From: Sulfitobacter sediminilitoris | Lineage (GTDB): Bacteria; Pseudomonadota; Alphaproteobacteria; Rhodobacterales; Rhodobacteraceae | Length of the DNA stretch: 64,000 nt | Direction: 5' to 3' | NCBI RefSeq assembly: GCF_010667575.1 | Contig: NZ_JAABNT010000001.1 | Coordinates: 62,001-126,000, forward strand | Shown here: positions 16,939 to 26,580 of the stretch, piece after piece | Layout: the number at the start of each line of letters is the position of its first letter | Numbering within the stretch: position 1 is the stretch's first letter | Program-made: the position numbers and the translations under genes | Notes under the pieces: generated by a model | What the model was told of the DNA's origin: nothing | What the model saw: only the letters and a program-made list of their open reading frames with translations | The model's database searches: none

Positions 16939-19089
16939 GTGCTGCGTCATCTGATCCTGATCATGACGTGTTTGGTCCTGCCCCTGCAGACAACAGCACA
17001 AGAGACAGACCAGACCCCCGCAATTTTGATTGCAGATGAGGTTTTCATCACGTCGGATCGGACCCTTGTGGCGCAGGGAAATGTGGAAGCGTTTCAGAAC
17101 GGCACGCGGATCAAGGCGGCCTCAATCCAGTACAATCAGGATACCGGCGCGCTCAGCATCAAAGGGCCGATCACCCTGACGGAAGGAACCGAAACCATCA
17201 TTCTGGCCGATGCGGCGGAACTGGATGCAGATCTGCAAAATGGCCTGCTGGTGGGCGCACGGCTGATATTGGCGCAGCAGTTGCAAGTCGCTGCGCTTCA
17301 GATCGACCGCGTGAATGGACGCTACAACCAGATTTCAAAGGCGTCGGTGACATCATGCCGGGTATGTGAAGACGGGCGCGCACCGCTTTGGCAGATCAGG
17401 GCCAAGAGGGTGATACACGACCAGTTGGAACAACAGCTTTATTTTGACGAGGCTCAGTTTCGCATTCTGAACGTACCGGTCTTCTACCTGCCGCGCCTGC
17501 GCCTGCCGGGTCCACGGCTGGAACGTGCAACGGGTTTTCTTGTCCCCTCAATCCGAAGCACATCGCAGTTGGGGACCGGGCTAAAAATCCCGTATTTCAT
17601 CAAGCTGGGAGACCACCGCGACTTAACAGTAACCCCCTATTTCTCCAGCGTGACCCGCACCTTGGAATTGCGGTACAGACAAGCATTCCGCAGTGGTCGT
17701 ATCGAATTCGAAGGCGCAATCACACGCGATGATCAGCGCCCCGACAAAACACGCGGATATCTTTTTGGGCAGGGCGATTTTGACCTCAAAAGAGATTACA
17801 AGCTACATTTCGACATCGAGACAACGACCGATCGGGCATATCTGAACGAATACGGGTATTTCCTTCAGGACCGGCTGGAAAGTCAGGTCACGGTCAGCCG
17901 GGCGCGACGGGACCAATTTGTGCGTGGCAGTTTCTACAATTTCGAAAGCCTGCGCGCCGGAGACATCAACGATAACCTCGCCACGGTGGTGCTGGACGGC
18001 GAATATGAGCGGCGTTTCTTCCCGGCTGCCGTGGGCGGCGAGCTGAGGTTCACGATCGAAGCGCATACGCACCGGCGCAATTCGGACCGTGACACCGACG
18101 GACCGGACCCGGATCTGGAGGTCGATGGCCGCGACGTGGCGCGCATTCACGGGCGTGCAGACTGGCTACGCCGGATGACATGGGGCAGCGGGATCGTCGC
18201 GGATGTGCAGACTGGTGTGAGTTTCAATCTTTTCGACATCACACAGGATGCCACCTTTGCACAGAACCAGTCCGACATCGTCCCCCGCGCGGCTGTGGCA
18301 CTGCGGTACCCGATGCTGCGGCGGCGTGCAGGAGGCATCACTGAAGTGCTTGAGCCCATCGCGCAGATCGGCTGGACACGGGGTGAGCGGCTTTTGGTGC
18401 CGAACGATGAAAGCACCCGTGTGGAATTCGATGAAGGCAACCTGTTGTCGCTGTCCCGCTTTCCGCGTCCGGACCGCCGCGAACGCGGCACGGTCGCCGC
18501 AGTCGGTCTGAATTGGTCGCGACTGAACCCAAACGGATGGGATGCCAACATCAGCTTGGGACAGGTATTTCGCCGCGACGCTGACGAGGCGTTTTCCTCC
18601 TCATCCGGCCTTGACGGAACGACCTCAAATTTCCTGCTGGCCGCACAGGTCAAGACCAACAACGGGGTGTCGCTGACCGGGCGCAGCCTGTTTGACAAGG
18701 AATTCCGCTTTGCCAAGGCAGAGCTGCGAGGCAACTGGGGCTTTTCGCGCGGATCCTTGGGCGGCTCTTACGTTTGGCTCGACGAAGACCTGGCCGAGGA
18801 CCGCGCCGACGCGGTATCAGAAATCCTGCTCGATGGCCGCTACGAAATAAACCGGCACTGGGCGGTCAAAGCAGACTGGCGCTTTAACGTCGCGGACGAC
18901 CGCGCAGCGACGGCAGGCATCGGTCTCAGCTACAACAACGAATGCGTGGCCGTGGATATGACCGTCGCACGCAGCTATTCTTCCTCGACCAGTGTTGAGC
19001 CTACCACCAATTTCGGGTTTAACGTTGGCCTACGGGGCTTTGCTGCCTCATCGGGCAATCAACGATACATTCGCTCATGTCAAAGGTGA
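16939..19089 (+). CDS. lptD: LPS assembly protein LptD
   Basis: A 716-residue outer-membrane beta-barrel that, with LptE, inserts LPS into the outer leaflet. A signal peptide (cleavage after about T-T-A-Q-E) is followed by an OstA/LptA-like beta-jellyroll (about 35-160), then the barrel to the C-terminus. Cysteines in S-C-R-V-C and near the end (N-E-C-V and S-C-Q-R) could form the inter-domain disulfides known in LptD. The start is GTG 16939, one base after the lptG stop, with GGAGG upstream. Confidence 0.94.
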   Translation: MLRHLILIMTCLVLPLQTTAQETDQTPAILIADEVFITSDRTLVAQGNVEAFQNGTRIKAASIQYNQDTGALSIKGPITLTEGTETIILADAAELDADLQNGLLVGARLILAQQLQVAALQIDRVNGRYNQISKASVTSCRVCEDGRAPLWQIRAKRVIHDQLEQQLYFDEAQFRILNVPVFYLPRLRLPGPRLERATGFLVPSIRSTSQLGTGLKIPYFIKLGDHRDLTVTPYFSSVTRTLELRYRQAFRSGRIEFEGAITRDDQRPDKTRGYLFGQGDFDLKRDYKLHFDIETTTDRAYLNEYGYFLQDRLESQVTVSRARRDQFVRGSFYNFESLRAGDINDNLATVVLDGEYERRFFPAAVGGELRFTIEAHTHRRNSDRDTDGPDPDLEVDGRDVARIHGRADWLRRMTWGSGIVADVQTGVSFNLFDITQDATFAQNQSDIVPRAAVALRYPMLRRRAGGITEVLEPIAQIGWTRGERLLVPNDESTRVEFDEGNLLSLSRFPRPDRRERGTVAAVGLNWSRLNPNGWDANISLGQVFRRDADEAFSSSSGLDGTTSNFLLAAQVKTNNGVSLTGRSLFDKEFRFAKAELRGNWGFSRGSLGGSYVWLDEDLAEDRADAVSEILLDGRYEINRHWAVKADWRFNVADDRAATAGIGLSYNNECVAVDMTVARSYSSSTSVEPTTNFGFNVGLRGFAASSGNQRYIRSCQR

Positions 19090-19094
19090 TCCAG

Positions 19095-20318
19095 ATGAAA
19101 CTTTCCGCCACGATCCGGGGGCTTGCGGTTGCAGGCGTAATGGCCCTCACCGGGCAGGCCGCATTGGCGCAGAACCTCTTTGCCCCGGTTGCGCGCGTCA
19201 ATGACGCTGTGGTGACCGAGTTCGAGGTGCAACAACGCCAGCGTTTCATGCAGGTTCTGAATGCCCCCGGCACCGACCGCGATAGCATCATCGAGACCCT
19301 GATCGATGATCGCCTGCGGTCGATGGCCGTCGCCGATGCGGGGATTGAGCTGTTACCGGAAGGGCTGCAGGAAGGGCTTGAAGAATTCGCGGCCCGTGCG
19401 AACCTGACGACCGACGAATTCGTCAAGGCGCTCGAACAGGCGGGCATCTCTCGCGAGACATTTCGCGATTTCGTCGCAAATTCCCTGGGCTGGCGGGAGC
19501 TGATCCGGGGTCGCTATCTCAGCCGCGTAAATGTCACCGAACAAGAAATCGACCGGGCGTTGGGCAACACCCGTTCGTCGGGTAAAGGCATTCGGCTGCT
19601 GTTGTCCGAGATCATCATTCCTGCTCCGCCTCAGAATGCCGCGCGGGTCAACGCACTGGCCGAACGTATCGCGCAGTCCAAGTCCGAGGCCGAATTCTCA
19701 CGTTATGCCGCCCAATACTCCGCAACAGCATCGCGCGGACGCGGTGGGCGGATGCCTTGGACACCGCTGGAAAACCTGCCCCCGGCGCTTCACCCCATCC
19801 TGCTTGAACTGGGACCAGGCGACGTGACAGCCCCGCTGCCCATTCCCAATGCGGTGGCCTTGTTCCAGCTGCGCGGGATTGAAGAAACGGCCACCCCTGC
19901 GCGCGAATATTCTGAGATCGAATACGCTGCTTATTATATTCCCGGCGGCCGAAGCGAGGCAGGATTGGCCGCTGCTGCCAAGGTCCGCGCCAAAGTGGAC
20001 GTTTGCGATGACCTTTACGGCATTGCCAAGGGCCAGCCCGAAGAGGTGCTGGAACGCGGCGCAAAGAAACCTTCGGAAATCCCTCAGGACATTGCCATTG
20101 AGCTGGCAAAGCTTGATCCCGGCGAAAGCTCTGTCGCGCTGACCCGTGCCAATGGCCAAACGCTTGTGTTCTTGGTGCTGTGCAAACGCACCGCCGCCGC
20201 CAATGCCGAGGCCACACGCGAAGACGTGGTCAATGCGCTGCGTCAACGCAAACTCCAAGGTTATGCAGACCTGTTGATGGACCAGCTGCGTGCGGATGCG
20301 CGCATCCTGATGCAATGA
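19095..20318 (+). CDS. surA: Periplasmic peptidyl-prolyl isomerase SurA-like
   Basis: A 407-residue periplasmic chaperone that helps fold outer-membrane proteins. The signal peptide ends near A-L-A-Q-N (about 26). The SurA N-terminal segment (V-A-R-V-N-D-A-V-V-T) is followed by one parvulin domain (about 165-260, with S-E-I-I-I-P, A-A-Q-Y-S and G-R-M-P-W). ATG 19095 is preceded by AAAGGTGAT and gives a proper signal peptide; ATG 19077, overlapping lptD by 13 bp, is the alternative. Having lptD and surA together fits, since LptD is a SurA client. Confidence 0.92.
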   Translation: MKLSATIRGLAVAGVMALTGQAALAQNLFAPVARVNDAVVTEFEVQQRQRFMQVLNAPGTDRDSIIETLIDDRLRSMAVADAGIELLPEGLQEGLEEFAARANLTTDEFVKALEQAGISRETFRDFVANSLGWRELIRGRYLSRVNVTEQEIDRALGNTRSSGKGIRLLLSEIIIPAPPQNAARVNALAERIAQSKSEAEFSRYAAQYSATASRGRGGRMPWTPLENLPPALHPILLELGPGDVTAPLPIPNAVALFQLRGIEETATPAREYSEIEYAAYYIPGGRSEAGLAAAAKVRAKVDVCDDLYGIAKGQPEEVLERGAKKPSEIPQDIAIELAKLDPGESSVALTRANGQTLVFLVLCKRTAAANAEATREDVVNALRQRKLQGYADLLMDQLRADARILMQ

Positions 20319-21289
20319 CCCAAGCCCCTCTGCCGGTCGTGGTCTCCTGCGGCGAACCTGCAGGCATCGGGCCAGAGGTTGCCGCCCGCGCATGGGCCGC
20401 ACTGGCGGGCGAAGTGCCCATGGTGTGGCTTGGCGACCCTCGCCATCTGCCGAAAGGCGTTGCTGCGCAGGTCATCGACCGGCCTCAGCAGGCAGCTGAT
20501 CTCAGCAGCGATGTTCTGCCCGTCATCGCCCGTGACTTTGGCCCCGATGCTGTGCCTGGCACCCCCGACCCGGCGCATGCGCAGCACGTGATTGATATGA
20601 TCGCCCTCGGCGTCTCGCTGGTCCGTGATGGTGCGGCCTCGGCGCTCTGCACGGCCCCCATCAACAAGAAAGCGCTAAAGGACGGTGCGGATTTTGCCTA
20701 TCCGGGCCACACTGAATATCTGGCGGCCTTGGGCGGCGTGGATGACGTCGTGATGATGCTGGCCTCGGATCAGCTGCGCGTGGTGCCTGCGACCATTCAC
20801 ATCGCTCTGGATCAGGTGCCGATCCAACTGACGCCCGAGCGGTTGCGCCGGGTGATCGAGACCACGCACGCAGGCCTGCGTGACCGCTTTGGGATCAAGC
20901 ACCCCCGTCTGGCCATTGCAGGCCTGAACCCCCACGCAGGCGAAGGCGGCACGATGGGACTGCAGGAAGAGCAATGGATCGCCCCCCTGGTGTCGATGAT
21001 GAATGACGAAGGGTACACCCTGACCGGCCCGCTGCCCGCGGACACGATGTTTCACGCCGCCGCGCGAACCCGCTATGATGCGGCGATTGCGATGTACCAC
21101 GATCAGGCGCTGATCCCGATCAAGACACTGGATTTCGATAAGGGCGTGAACGTCACGCTTGGCCTGCCCTTTATCCGTACCTCACCCGACCACGGCACGG
21201 CGTTTGACATCGCGGGCAAAGGGTTGGCCAACCCCACCAGCATGATCGAAGCCATTCGGCTGGCCCACAGGATAGCCGAGGCGCAATGA
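20315..21289 (+). CDS. pdxA: 4-hydroxythreonine-4-phosphate dehydrogenase
   Basis: A 324-residue NAD-dependent enzyme of vitamin B6 synthesis (the DXP-dependent pathway), acting just before the ring-closing PdxJ. Family marks are G-E-P-A-G-I-G-P-E near the N-terminus, [22 protein letters not shown] and M-Y-H-D-Q, which hold the metal-binding histidines. ATG overlaps the surA stop as ATGA, and its own stop overlaps the rsmA start the same way. The surA-pdxA-rsmA order is widely conserved in proteobacteria. Confidence 0.97.
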   Translation: MTQAPLPVVVSCGEPAGIGPEVAARAWAALAGEVPMVWLGDPRHLPKGVAAQVIDRPQQAADLSSDVLPVIARDFGPDAVPGTPDPAHAQHVIDMIALGVSLVRDGAASALCTAPINKKALKDGADFAYPGHTEYLAALGGVDDVVMMLASDQLRVVPATIHIALDQVPIQLTPERLRRVIETTHAGLRDRFGIKHPRLAIAGLNPHAGEGGTMGLQEEQWIAPLVSMMNDEGYTLTGPLPADTMFHAAARTRYDAAIAMYHDQALIPIKTLDFDKGVNVTLGLPFIRTSPDHGTAFDIAGKGLANPTSMIEAIRLAHRIAEAQ

Positions 21290-22128
21290 GCGCCATCGAC
21301 ACCCTGCCGCCACTGCGCGATGTGATTGCCACGCACGGTCTTTCGGCGCGCAAATCCCTTGGTCAGAACTTCTTGCTGGATCTGAACCTCACAGCCAAAA
21401 TCGCTCGTCAGGCAGGAGACCTGACCGCCTGCGATGTGCTTGAGATCGGCCCCGGCCCGGGCGGCCTGACCCGTGGCCTTCTGTCTGAAGGCGCGCGTCA
21501 CGTCCTGTGTATCGAGAAAGACAGCCGCTGCCTGCCTGCGCTGGCCGAGATCGCGGATGCCTACCCCGGCAGACTGACAGTGATCGAAGGCGATGCGCTT
21601 GAGATCGACCCGCTAGAGCACCTGACGCCGCCCATTCGCGTAGCGGCGAACCTGCCCTATAATGTGGGCACCGAACTTTTGGTGCGCTGGCTGACGCCGC
21701 CCGACTGGCCGCCTTTCTGGCAAAGCCTGACGCTGATGTTCCAGCGCGAAGTGGCCGAGCGGATCGTGGCCGAGCCCGGCTCCAAAACCTACGGGCGTCT
21801 GGCGATCCTCGCCCAATGGCGGGCAGATGCACGGATTGTGATGCAATTGCCGCCCGGTGCCTTTACGCCACCGCCAAAGGTGTCCTCAAGCGTGGTGCAC
21901 CTGACGGCCCTGCCAGAGCCCAGGTTTCCGGCAGATCCCGCCGTTCTGTCCCGCGTGGTTGCGGCAGCTTTCAACCAGCGTCGCAAGATGCTCCGCGCAT
22001 CCCTGAAGGGCGTGGCACCGGATATCGAAGACCGCCTGATTGCAGCGGGGATCAAACCGACAGACCGGGCCGAACAGGTTCCGCTTGAGGGCTTTTGTGC
22101 ATTGGCCAGAGAGCTTGCTGCCACGTGA
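21286..22128 (+). CDS. rsmA: 16S rRNA dimethyladenosine methyltransferase
   Basis: A 280-residue SAM-dependent enzyme (KsgA) that dimethylates two adjacent adenines in the 3'-terminal hairpin of 16S rRNA during late 30S maturation. The Rossmann motif [12 protein letters not shown] (about 50-61), the start K-S-L-G-Q-N-F-L and the catalytic N-L-P-Y (about 122-125) are present. It is coupled to pdxA by ATGA and to the following lipoprotein by GTGA. Confidence 0.97.
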   Translation: MSAIDTLPPLRDVIATHGLSARKSLGQNFLLDLNLTAKIARQAGDLTACDVLEIGPGPGGLTRGLLSEGARHVLCIEKDSRCLPALAEIADAYPGRLTVIEGDALEIDPLEHLTPPIRVAANLPYNVGTELLVRWLTPPDWPPFWQSLTLMFQREVAERIVAEPGSKTYGRLAILAQWRADARIVMQLPPGAFTPPPKVSSSVVHLTALPEPRFPADPAVLSRVVAAAFNQRRKMLRASLKGVAPDIEDRLIAAGIKPTDRAEQVPLEGFCALARELAAT

Positions 22129-22709
22129 AGGTCTGGGTGACGCTGGCGGTGGTCATGATCGTGACCGCCTGTGGCACCAAAGGTCCGGTGCGCGGCACCG
22201 AGGCCGAGATCGCGGCTCTTGCTGCCAGTATCCAGCGCCTTTCACCTGACGTGGACCCCGCAGAGGCAACGCGCGCCGCGCGCTTGTCCTACACCGCCAC
22301 ACACCAGCTGGCGCTTGCCTATGAGATTTCGGACACCGCCCTGATCCATAATGCGAAAGTGAACGCAGGCCAGCGGCCGCGCGGACTATGCTATCACTGG
22401 GCCGAAGATATTCAGGCGCGGTTGGACAGTGCAGGGTTCCAGACGCTGGAGACCGCCCGCGCCATCGCCAATGCCGACAACCCGATCCTGATTGACCATA
22501 GCACCACGATAATCGTCCCCAAGGGCGCGCCCATGCAGGCAGGTGTGGTGATTGACCCCTGGCGCTACGGCGGGCGGCTGTTCTGGGCTCCGGTGCCACA
22601 GGACACGCGCTATGACTGGCGGCCGCGCGAAGTTGTGCTGCGCGAGAAAGGACGCATCAAATACGTGCAGCGCACGGAAGGATCCCTGGCACCGCCACCG
22701 GTTGACTGA
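22125..22709 (+). CDS. Lipoprotein with possible Cys-His-Asp site
   Basis: A 194-residue lipoprotein with the lipobox V-T-A-C at 13-16, so residue C16 should be lipidated. I do not recognise the family. The mature part holds C-Y-H-W (C89), I-D-H-S-T (H125) and V-I-D-P-W-R (D144). The order and spacing resemble papain-fold or transglutaminase-like thiol enzymes, but this is inference. GTG 22125 overlaps the rsmA stop (GTGA), so it belongs to the envelope operon. No good terminator follows. Confidence 0.75.
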   Translation: MKVWVTLAVVMIVTACGTKGPVRGTEAEIAALAASIQRLSPDVDPAEATRAARLSYTATHQLALAYEISDTALIHNAKVNAGQRPRGLCYHWAEDIQARLDSAGFQTLETARAIANADNPILIDHSTTIIVPKGAPMQAGVVIDPWRYGGRLFWAPVPQDTRYDWRPREVVLREKGRIKYVQRTEGSLAPPPVD

Positions 22710-22715
22710 TCCCGA

Positions 22716-23114
22716 CTAGCCGTGCGGCGGTGGGTCCGCCAGATGCAGCCACGAAAGCTGTTCGTCAGGGCGGTAATGCATTGTCGGGGTGATTGCTTCG
22801 GGGTCTTCCAACAAGGCCGCGTAGAAATGCATCTCGTTGGGGTAGCGATCTGAACGGTAGAACATGGGCGTGCCGCAGGTGCCGCAAAATCCGCGCGTGT
22901 TCCCGGCACTGCTCTCAAAGTCTTTCGGACCCTCGCCAAGAAACTTCCATGATCCGTTTTCCTGCCCGATGAATGTCGTCAGCGGAGAAGCCGTCGCCCG
23001 GCGGCAGCTTTCGCAATGGCAGTGGCCAACCCAATTTGCCTCCCGCCGCAGTTCGAACCCGCAGGCGCCACAAAGGCAATGACCACGCAGAATAATGTCG
23101 GACCGGTCCGTCAG
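22716..23114 (-). CDS. GFA-family zinc protein, nonstandard start
   Basis: A complete 132-codon frame encoding a GFA-fold (glutathione-dependent formaldehyde-activating-like) protein. Zinc ligands are visible as H-C-L-C-G-A-C, H-C-H-C-E-S-C and F-C-G-T-C-G-T-P, with the usual M-F-Y-R-S-D-R-Y-P after them. No ATG, GTG or TTG occurs in frame between the upstream stop and the zinc motifs. The family-like N-terminus would begin at CTG 23114 (x-T-D-R-S-D-I-I-L-R-G-H-C), behind GAGAAAG. So it either uses CTG, or its start codon has mutated, or the base is a sequencing error. No catalytic role is proven for most of the family. Confidence 0.7.
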   Translation of the reverse strand: MTDRSDIILRGHCLCGACGFELRREANWVGHCHCESCRRATASPLTTFIGQENGSWKFLGEGPKDFESSAGNTRGFCGTCGTPMFYRSDRYPNEMHFYAALLEDPEAITPTMHYRPDEQLSWLHLADPPPHG

Positions 23115-23139
23115 CTGAAGGTCTTTCTCAAAAGAACAA

Positions 23140-23157
23140 ACCCCGCCAAAGCGGGGT
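23140..23157 (-). terminator. Rho-independent terminator of DUF4167 gene
   Basis: A 7-bp stem (ACCCCGC with GCGGGGT) and a CAAA loop. On the minus strand it continues into a T-rich tail (TTGTTCTTTT). It lies 5 bp after the DUF4167 stop codon and just upstream of the GFA gene, which therefore needs its own promoter or read-through. Confidence 0.8.
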
Positions 23158-23162
23158 CTCTT

Positions 23163-23717
23163 CTATTCTGCAGCTTCGGGCTGATCCCCGCCGCCGTCCT
23201 CGCCATCGACCTTAGGCTTTGGCTTACGCCGCGGTGCGCGTTTGGGTTTTGGCTTGCTCTCTGGCGTTTCCACCAGACCGCTATCGCCTTCGTCCTCTTT
23301 GCCGCTGGCCTGAATCTCAGGCTGTGGCACGCTACTGGGATCGTTCTCACGCTGATCGCCTCCGCCCTGACTGCTCTCGCGTTCCTGGCGTTCGGCCCGT
23401 TCGCGGTCACGCTCGGCCTGACGTTCGCGGTTCTGGCGCTCCTGTTCTTCGCGGCGCTGGTCCTGCTCGCGCTGTGCCTCTGACAACAGGCGCAGATAAT
23501 GCTCTGCGTGCTGTTGAAAGTTCTCAGCCGCAACGCGGTCATTGGACAGTTGCGCATCGCGGGCAAGCTGATTGTATTTCTCAATCACCTGCTGCGGTGT
23601 GCCACGCACCTTACCCTCGGGACCCGAGCTGTCAAAAACGCGATTGACGACATTGCCGCCCTGCTGGTTGCGGTTGCGGCTACTTTTTGACCGGGACCGT
23701 GATCTGGTAGATTTCAT
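23163..23717 (-). CDS. DUF4167 domain protein
   Basis: A 184-residue protein with the alphaproteobacterial DUF4167 domain at the N-terminus (about 20-80: N-R-V-F-D-S-S-G-P-E-G-K-V-R-G-T and H-A-E-H-Y). Its N-terminal 18 residues are very basic and Arg/Ser-rich. The rest is charged low complexity: an Arg/Glu/Gln helix (about 80-120), then an acidic tract and a Pro/Lys-rich end. It is probably a nucleic-acid- or RNP-associated protein, but its role is unknown. Its place near prmC-prfA is conserved in the group, as I recall. Confidence 0.9.
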   Translation of the reverse strand: MKSTRSRSRSKSSRNRNQQGGNVVNRVFDSSGPEGKVRGTPQQVIEKYNQLARDAQLSNDRVAAENFQQHAEHYLRLLSEAQREQDQRREEQERQNRERQAERDRERAERQERESSQGGGDQRENDPSSVPQPEIQASGKEDEGDSGLVETPESKPKPKRAPRRKPKPKVDGEDGGGDQPEAAE

Positions 23718-23930
23718 GAAACAGTATCAGCCTTCAGTGCTGTTTAGCTTTACTGAACCGATGTGCGCGACGCGCTTGGTGGTCATCGATTACCTGGATT
23801 GTTGGGCATAACGCCGCGCGGGACCGCCAAAAGCATCCACCGCTGCAACATCCCTGAATATGCACGGCTGCGCAGGCACGGCAAGGGCAAATGCGCAAAT
23901 TCGACCGTAAAAATCATGCAACCTGCAGAT

Positions 23931-24767
23931 TTATGCCGGTTGACCTGCGCAAACCACGCGAGAGCGGCCATCAAGATCGCGCGCCAGTTCAACACTGGCC
24001 CATCCAGAGCGGCGGAAAATCTCGCAGACTGCGTCGCCCTGCTGCCAGCCAATCTCGACCAGCACGCGGCCCGCCGTTGTAAGGTACCCCTGCGCTTGGG
24101 TGGCGATCACCCGGTAAGCTGACAGCCCGTCCAACCCGTCGGTAAGTGCCATTTCGGGTTCATGGTAGCGCAATTCCGGCGCAACTTCTGTCATCTCGGA
24201 AGCCGCGAGATAGGGCGGATTGGCCACGATCAGATCATAGCGCCCCTCGACCCGCTCGAACCAGTCAGACTGGTAAACCTCGACACGCCCATCGACGCCA
24301 AGGTTCACGGCGTTGGCGCTGGCCTGCAAGCAGGCATCCTCTGAGAGATCGACACCGACACCGCGCGCATCAGGGCGCTCGGCCAGCAATGTGACAAGGA
24401 TACAACCCGATCCGGTCCCGAGGTCGAGCACCGTCTCGAAATTCTCGCTCAGGGCGAGCTCGATGAGTGTCTCGGTTTCTGGCCTGGGATCAAGCACATG
24501 CCGGCTGATCTTGAAGTCACGCCCATAGAACGCCCGGCTGCCCACCAGGTGCGACACTGGCACTCGCACAGCACGAAGCGCGATTAGATGTTCAAACCGT
24601 TCAGCAATCTCCGGCGCGATTTCTTCGGGGGCGATCAAGGTGATACGGGCCGCATCGACCGAGGCCGCATGCGCCAGCAAAAGCCGCGCGTCCCGGGCCG
24701 GGTCAGGCACGCCAGCAGCCCGCAAGCGCGATGCGGCGGCAGCCATGGCTTCGGCAGCGGTACTCAC
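23931..24767 (-). CDS. prmC: Release factor glutamine methyltransferase
   Basis: A 278-residue SAM-dependent enzyme (HemK) that methylates the glutamine of the GGQ motif in release factors, its target here being the product of the upstream gene. The helical N-terminal domain is followed by the Rossmann motif D-L-G-T-G-S-G (115-121) and the catalytic N-P-P-Y (183-186). Its ATG overlaps the prfA stop by 4 bp, so the enzyme and its substrate are translationally coupled, the classic prfA-prmC pair. Confidence 0.97.
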   Translation of the reverse strand: MSTAAEAMAAAASRLRAAGVPDPARDARLLLAHAASVDAARITLIAPEEIAPEIAERFEHLIALRAVRVPVSHLVGSRAFYGRDFKISRHVLDPRPETETLIELALSENFETVLDLGTGSGCILVTLLAERPDARGVGVDLSEDACLQASANAVNLGVDGRVEVYQSDWFERVEGRYDLIVANPPYLAASEMTEVAPELRYHEPEMALTDGLDGLSAYRVIATQAQGYLTTAGRVLVEIGWQQGDAVCEIFRRSGWASVELARDLDGRSRVVCAGQPA

Positions 24768-25819
24768 AGGTTCATCTCTGCCATCTGGCGGGCTTGCGCA
24801 TCAGCAGTCAACGCATCGACAATCTCATCCAGATCGCCCTGCATCACGGCATCCAGCCGATAAAGCGTCAGGTTGATCCGATGATCGGTCAGACGCCCCT
24901 GTGGAAAGTTGTAGGTGCGGATACGTTCGGACCGATCCCCCGACCCGACCTGTGCCGCACGGTCAGCGGACCTTTCACTGTCGACCCGGCTACGCTCCAG
25001 ATCGTAAAGCCGCGCCTTGAGCACCTGCATGGCTTTCTCGCGGTTGCGGTGCTGGGATTTTTCCGACGAAGTTACGACGATACCGGTCGGCATATGCGTG
25101 ATCCGCACGGCAGAATCGGTGGTGTTCACATGCTGCCCCCCCGCGCCCGAAGACCGCATGGTATCGATCCGCAAATCATTTGCGTTGATCTCGATGTCCA
25201 CATCCTCGGCCTCTGGCAGCACGGCGACCGTCGCCGCGGAGGTATGGATGCGACCGCCGCTTTCGGTGCTGGGCACGCGCTGCACGCGATGCACACCGCT
25301 TTCGAACTTGAGCCGTGCAAAAACGTTTTGTCCGGTGATATGCGCGACGACTTCCTTGACCCCGCCAAGTTCCGTCATCTGCTCTTCGATCAGTTCAAAC
25401 CCCCAGCCCTTTGCCTCGGCATAGCGCTGATACATCCGCAGCAGATCAGCGGCAAAAAGAGCCGCCTCATCCCCGCCTGTTCCGGGCCGTATCTCCAACA
25501 TCGCAGGTTTCGCGTCTGCCGCGTCCTTCGGCAACAGTGCCACCTGCAATGCCGCTTCGGCCTTGGGCAAGGCCTCCTTCAACGCAGGCAATTCCTCGCG
25601 TGCCAGTTCGGCCATCTCAGCATCGGCCAGCATGGCCTCGGCCTCGGTAATGTCACGGGTCAACTGCTTGTAGACACTGATCTGCTCTATCACGGGCTTC
25701 AGATCGGCATATTCCTTGGCCAGCGCGGCAAAATCAGCCCCGTCCGACCCAGCCGACATAGACGCTTCCAGAAACTGGAAACGCTGTGATATCTGTTCAA
25801 GACGGTCCAAGGGTATCAT
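24764..25819 (-). CDS. prfA: Peptide chain release factor 1
   Basis: A 351-residue RF1, which ends translation at UAA and UAG. The peptidyl-hydrolysis loop G-A-G-G-Q is at 225-229, with the GGQ at 227-229. The stop-codon recognition tripeptide is P-S-T at 183-185, within the RF1-type context [14 protein letters not shown]. The length and the N-terminal helical domain are normal. It is the first gene of prfA-prmC. Confidence 0.98.
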   Translation of the reverse strand: MIPLDRLEQISQRFQFLEASMSAGSDGADFAALAKEYADLKPVIEQISVYKQLTRDITEAEAMLADAEMAELAREELPALKEALPKAEAALQVALLPKDAADAKPAMLEIRPGTGGDEAALFAADLLRMYQRYAEAKGWGFELIEEQMTELGGVKEVVAHITGQNVFARLKFESGVHRVQRVPSTESGGRIHTSAATVAVLPEAEDVDIEINANDLRIDTMRSSGAGGQHVNTTDSAVRITHMPTGIVVTSSEKSQHRNREKAMQVLKARLYDLERSRVDSERSADRAAQVGSGDRSERIRTYNFPQGRLTDHRINLTLYRLDAVMQGDLDEIVDALTADAQARQMAEMNL

Positions 25820-25848
25820 TGTGACCCCATGTCGCTGATGGAAAGGCT

Positions 25849-25876
25849 TTGGTCAAGGGCCGCATCGTGGTATCAT
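25849..25876 (+). promoter_or_regulatory. Promoter suggesting a leaderless mRNA
   Basis: TTGGTC at 25849-25854 and TATCAT at 25871-25876 with a 16-bp spacer. Only 6 bases separate the -10 from the ATG at 25883, so transcription would start at or next to the start codon. Confidence 0.45.
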
Positions 25877-25882
25877 TAAAGG

Positions 25883-26170
25883 ATGTACAGAACACTTTTT
25901 CTACTTGCCTTGATGGCCTTGCCCGCCGCCGCTGACGTTACCTCACCCAGTGGCAAAACAGTCGACTGTTATTGCACAGACCGCAACCACAACCGGGTTG
26001 AACTGGGCGAAACCATCTGTCTACAGGTTGATGGCCGCATGTTCATGGCGCAATGCCAGATGTCCCTGAACGTCCCGATGTGGCGCGAGATCGAAGAGGG
26101 GTGCATGTCTTCAGAGCTGCGCGGCAGCGACCCATCCTTTAATCCGATTGGCGTTTACCCCAAGATCTGA
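25883..26170 (+). CDS. Small secreted Cys-rich protein
   Basis: A 95-residue protein with a signal peptide cleaved near A-L-P-A-A-A-D (about 16-18). The mature 78 residues have five cysteines (C-Y-C, I-C, Q-C, G-C), which could form disulfides in the periplasm. Near relatives are found in this bacterial group, as I recall, but I know no function. Its last 60 bp overlap the 3' end of the convergent DUF1499 gene. A promoter lies directly upstream. Confidence 0.7.
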   Translation: MYRTLFLLALMALPAAADVTSPSGKTVDCYCTDRNHNRVELGETICLQVDGRMFMAQCQMSLNVPMWREIEEGCMSSELRGSDPSFNPIGVYPKI

Positions 26171-26539
26171 GCGGCCGAACCGCAAACGGCCATAGATCTC
26201 AAGTATACGCTGACCGTCCTGCCCATTGATCAGGCTGACTGTCGTGTAGTCTGGAAACCCGCAGACCTTTGAGCGGGTGATGTAGGTCATCTGCCCCTCC
26301 TCCACGGAACCCGCCAGACGCTCGGTACGGTCCGTCGCAAGCGCGTATTTATCCAGCGCCGCAAGCTCGGCCTTGCCATCACCTTCGATGGCCTTGCGCC
26401 AGATATAACCGCCTTTCAGCTGCTTTGTCTCGGCTCCGGAAATTGCTGCCTGCCTGTGCCAACGCGCCGGGTCAGATGGAGCAAGCCGAACATACGCCAG
26501 CAGAAGAACAACAATACCGATGATAATCCAGGTCAGCAT
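26111..26539 (-). CDS. DUF1499 family membrane-anchored protein
   Basis: A 142-residue protein with one N-terminal membrane helix (about 2-20) and a DUF1499 domain (G-F-P-D-Y-T-T-V...R-L-R-F-G-R-S-D-L-G-V-N near the C-terminus). The family is found in proteobacteria and plastids, with no settled function. ATG 26539 is preceded by GGGGAG at 9 nt; ATG 26548 is an alternative but sits too close to that site. It overlaps the convergent secreted protein gene by 60 bp and follows no close upstream partner. Confidence 0.8.
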   Translation of the reverse strand: MLTWIIIGIVVLLLAYVRLAPSDPARWHRQAAISGAETKQLKGGYIWRKAIEGDGKAELAALDKYALATDRTERLAGSVEEGQMTYITRSKVCGFPDYTTVSLINGQDGQRILEIYGRLRFGRSDLGVNANRIKGWVAAAQL

Positions 26540-26580
26540 CTTCCACATCTCCCCTTTTCCTCTTGTATGCGCCCGCTCTC

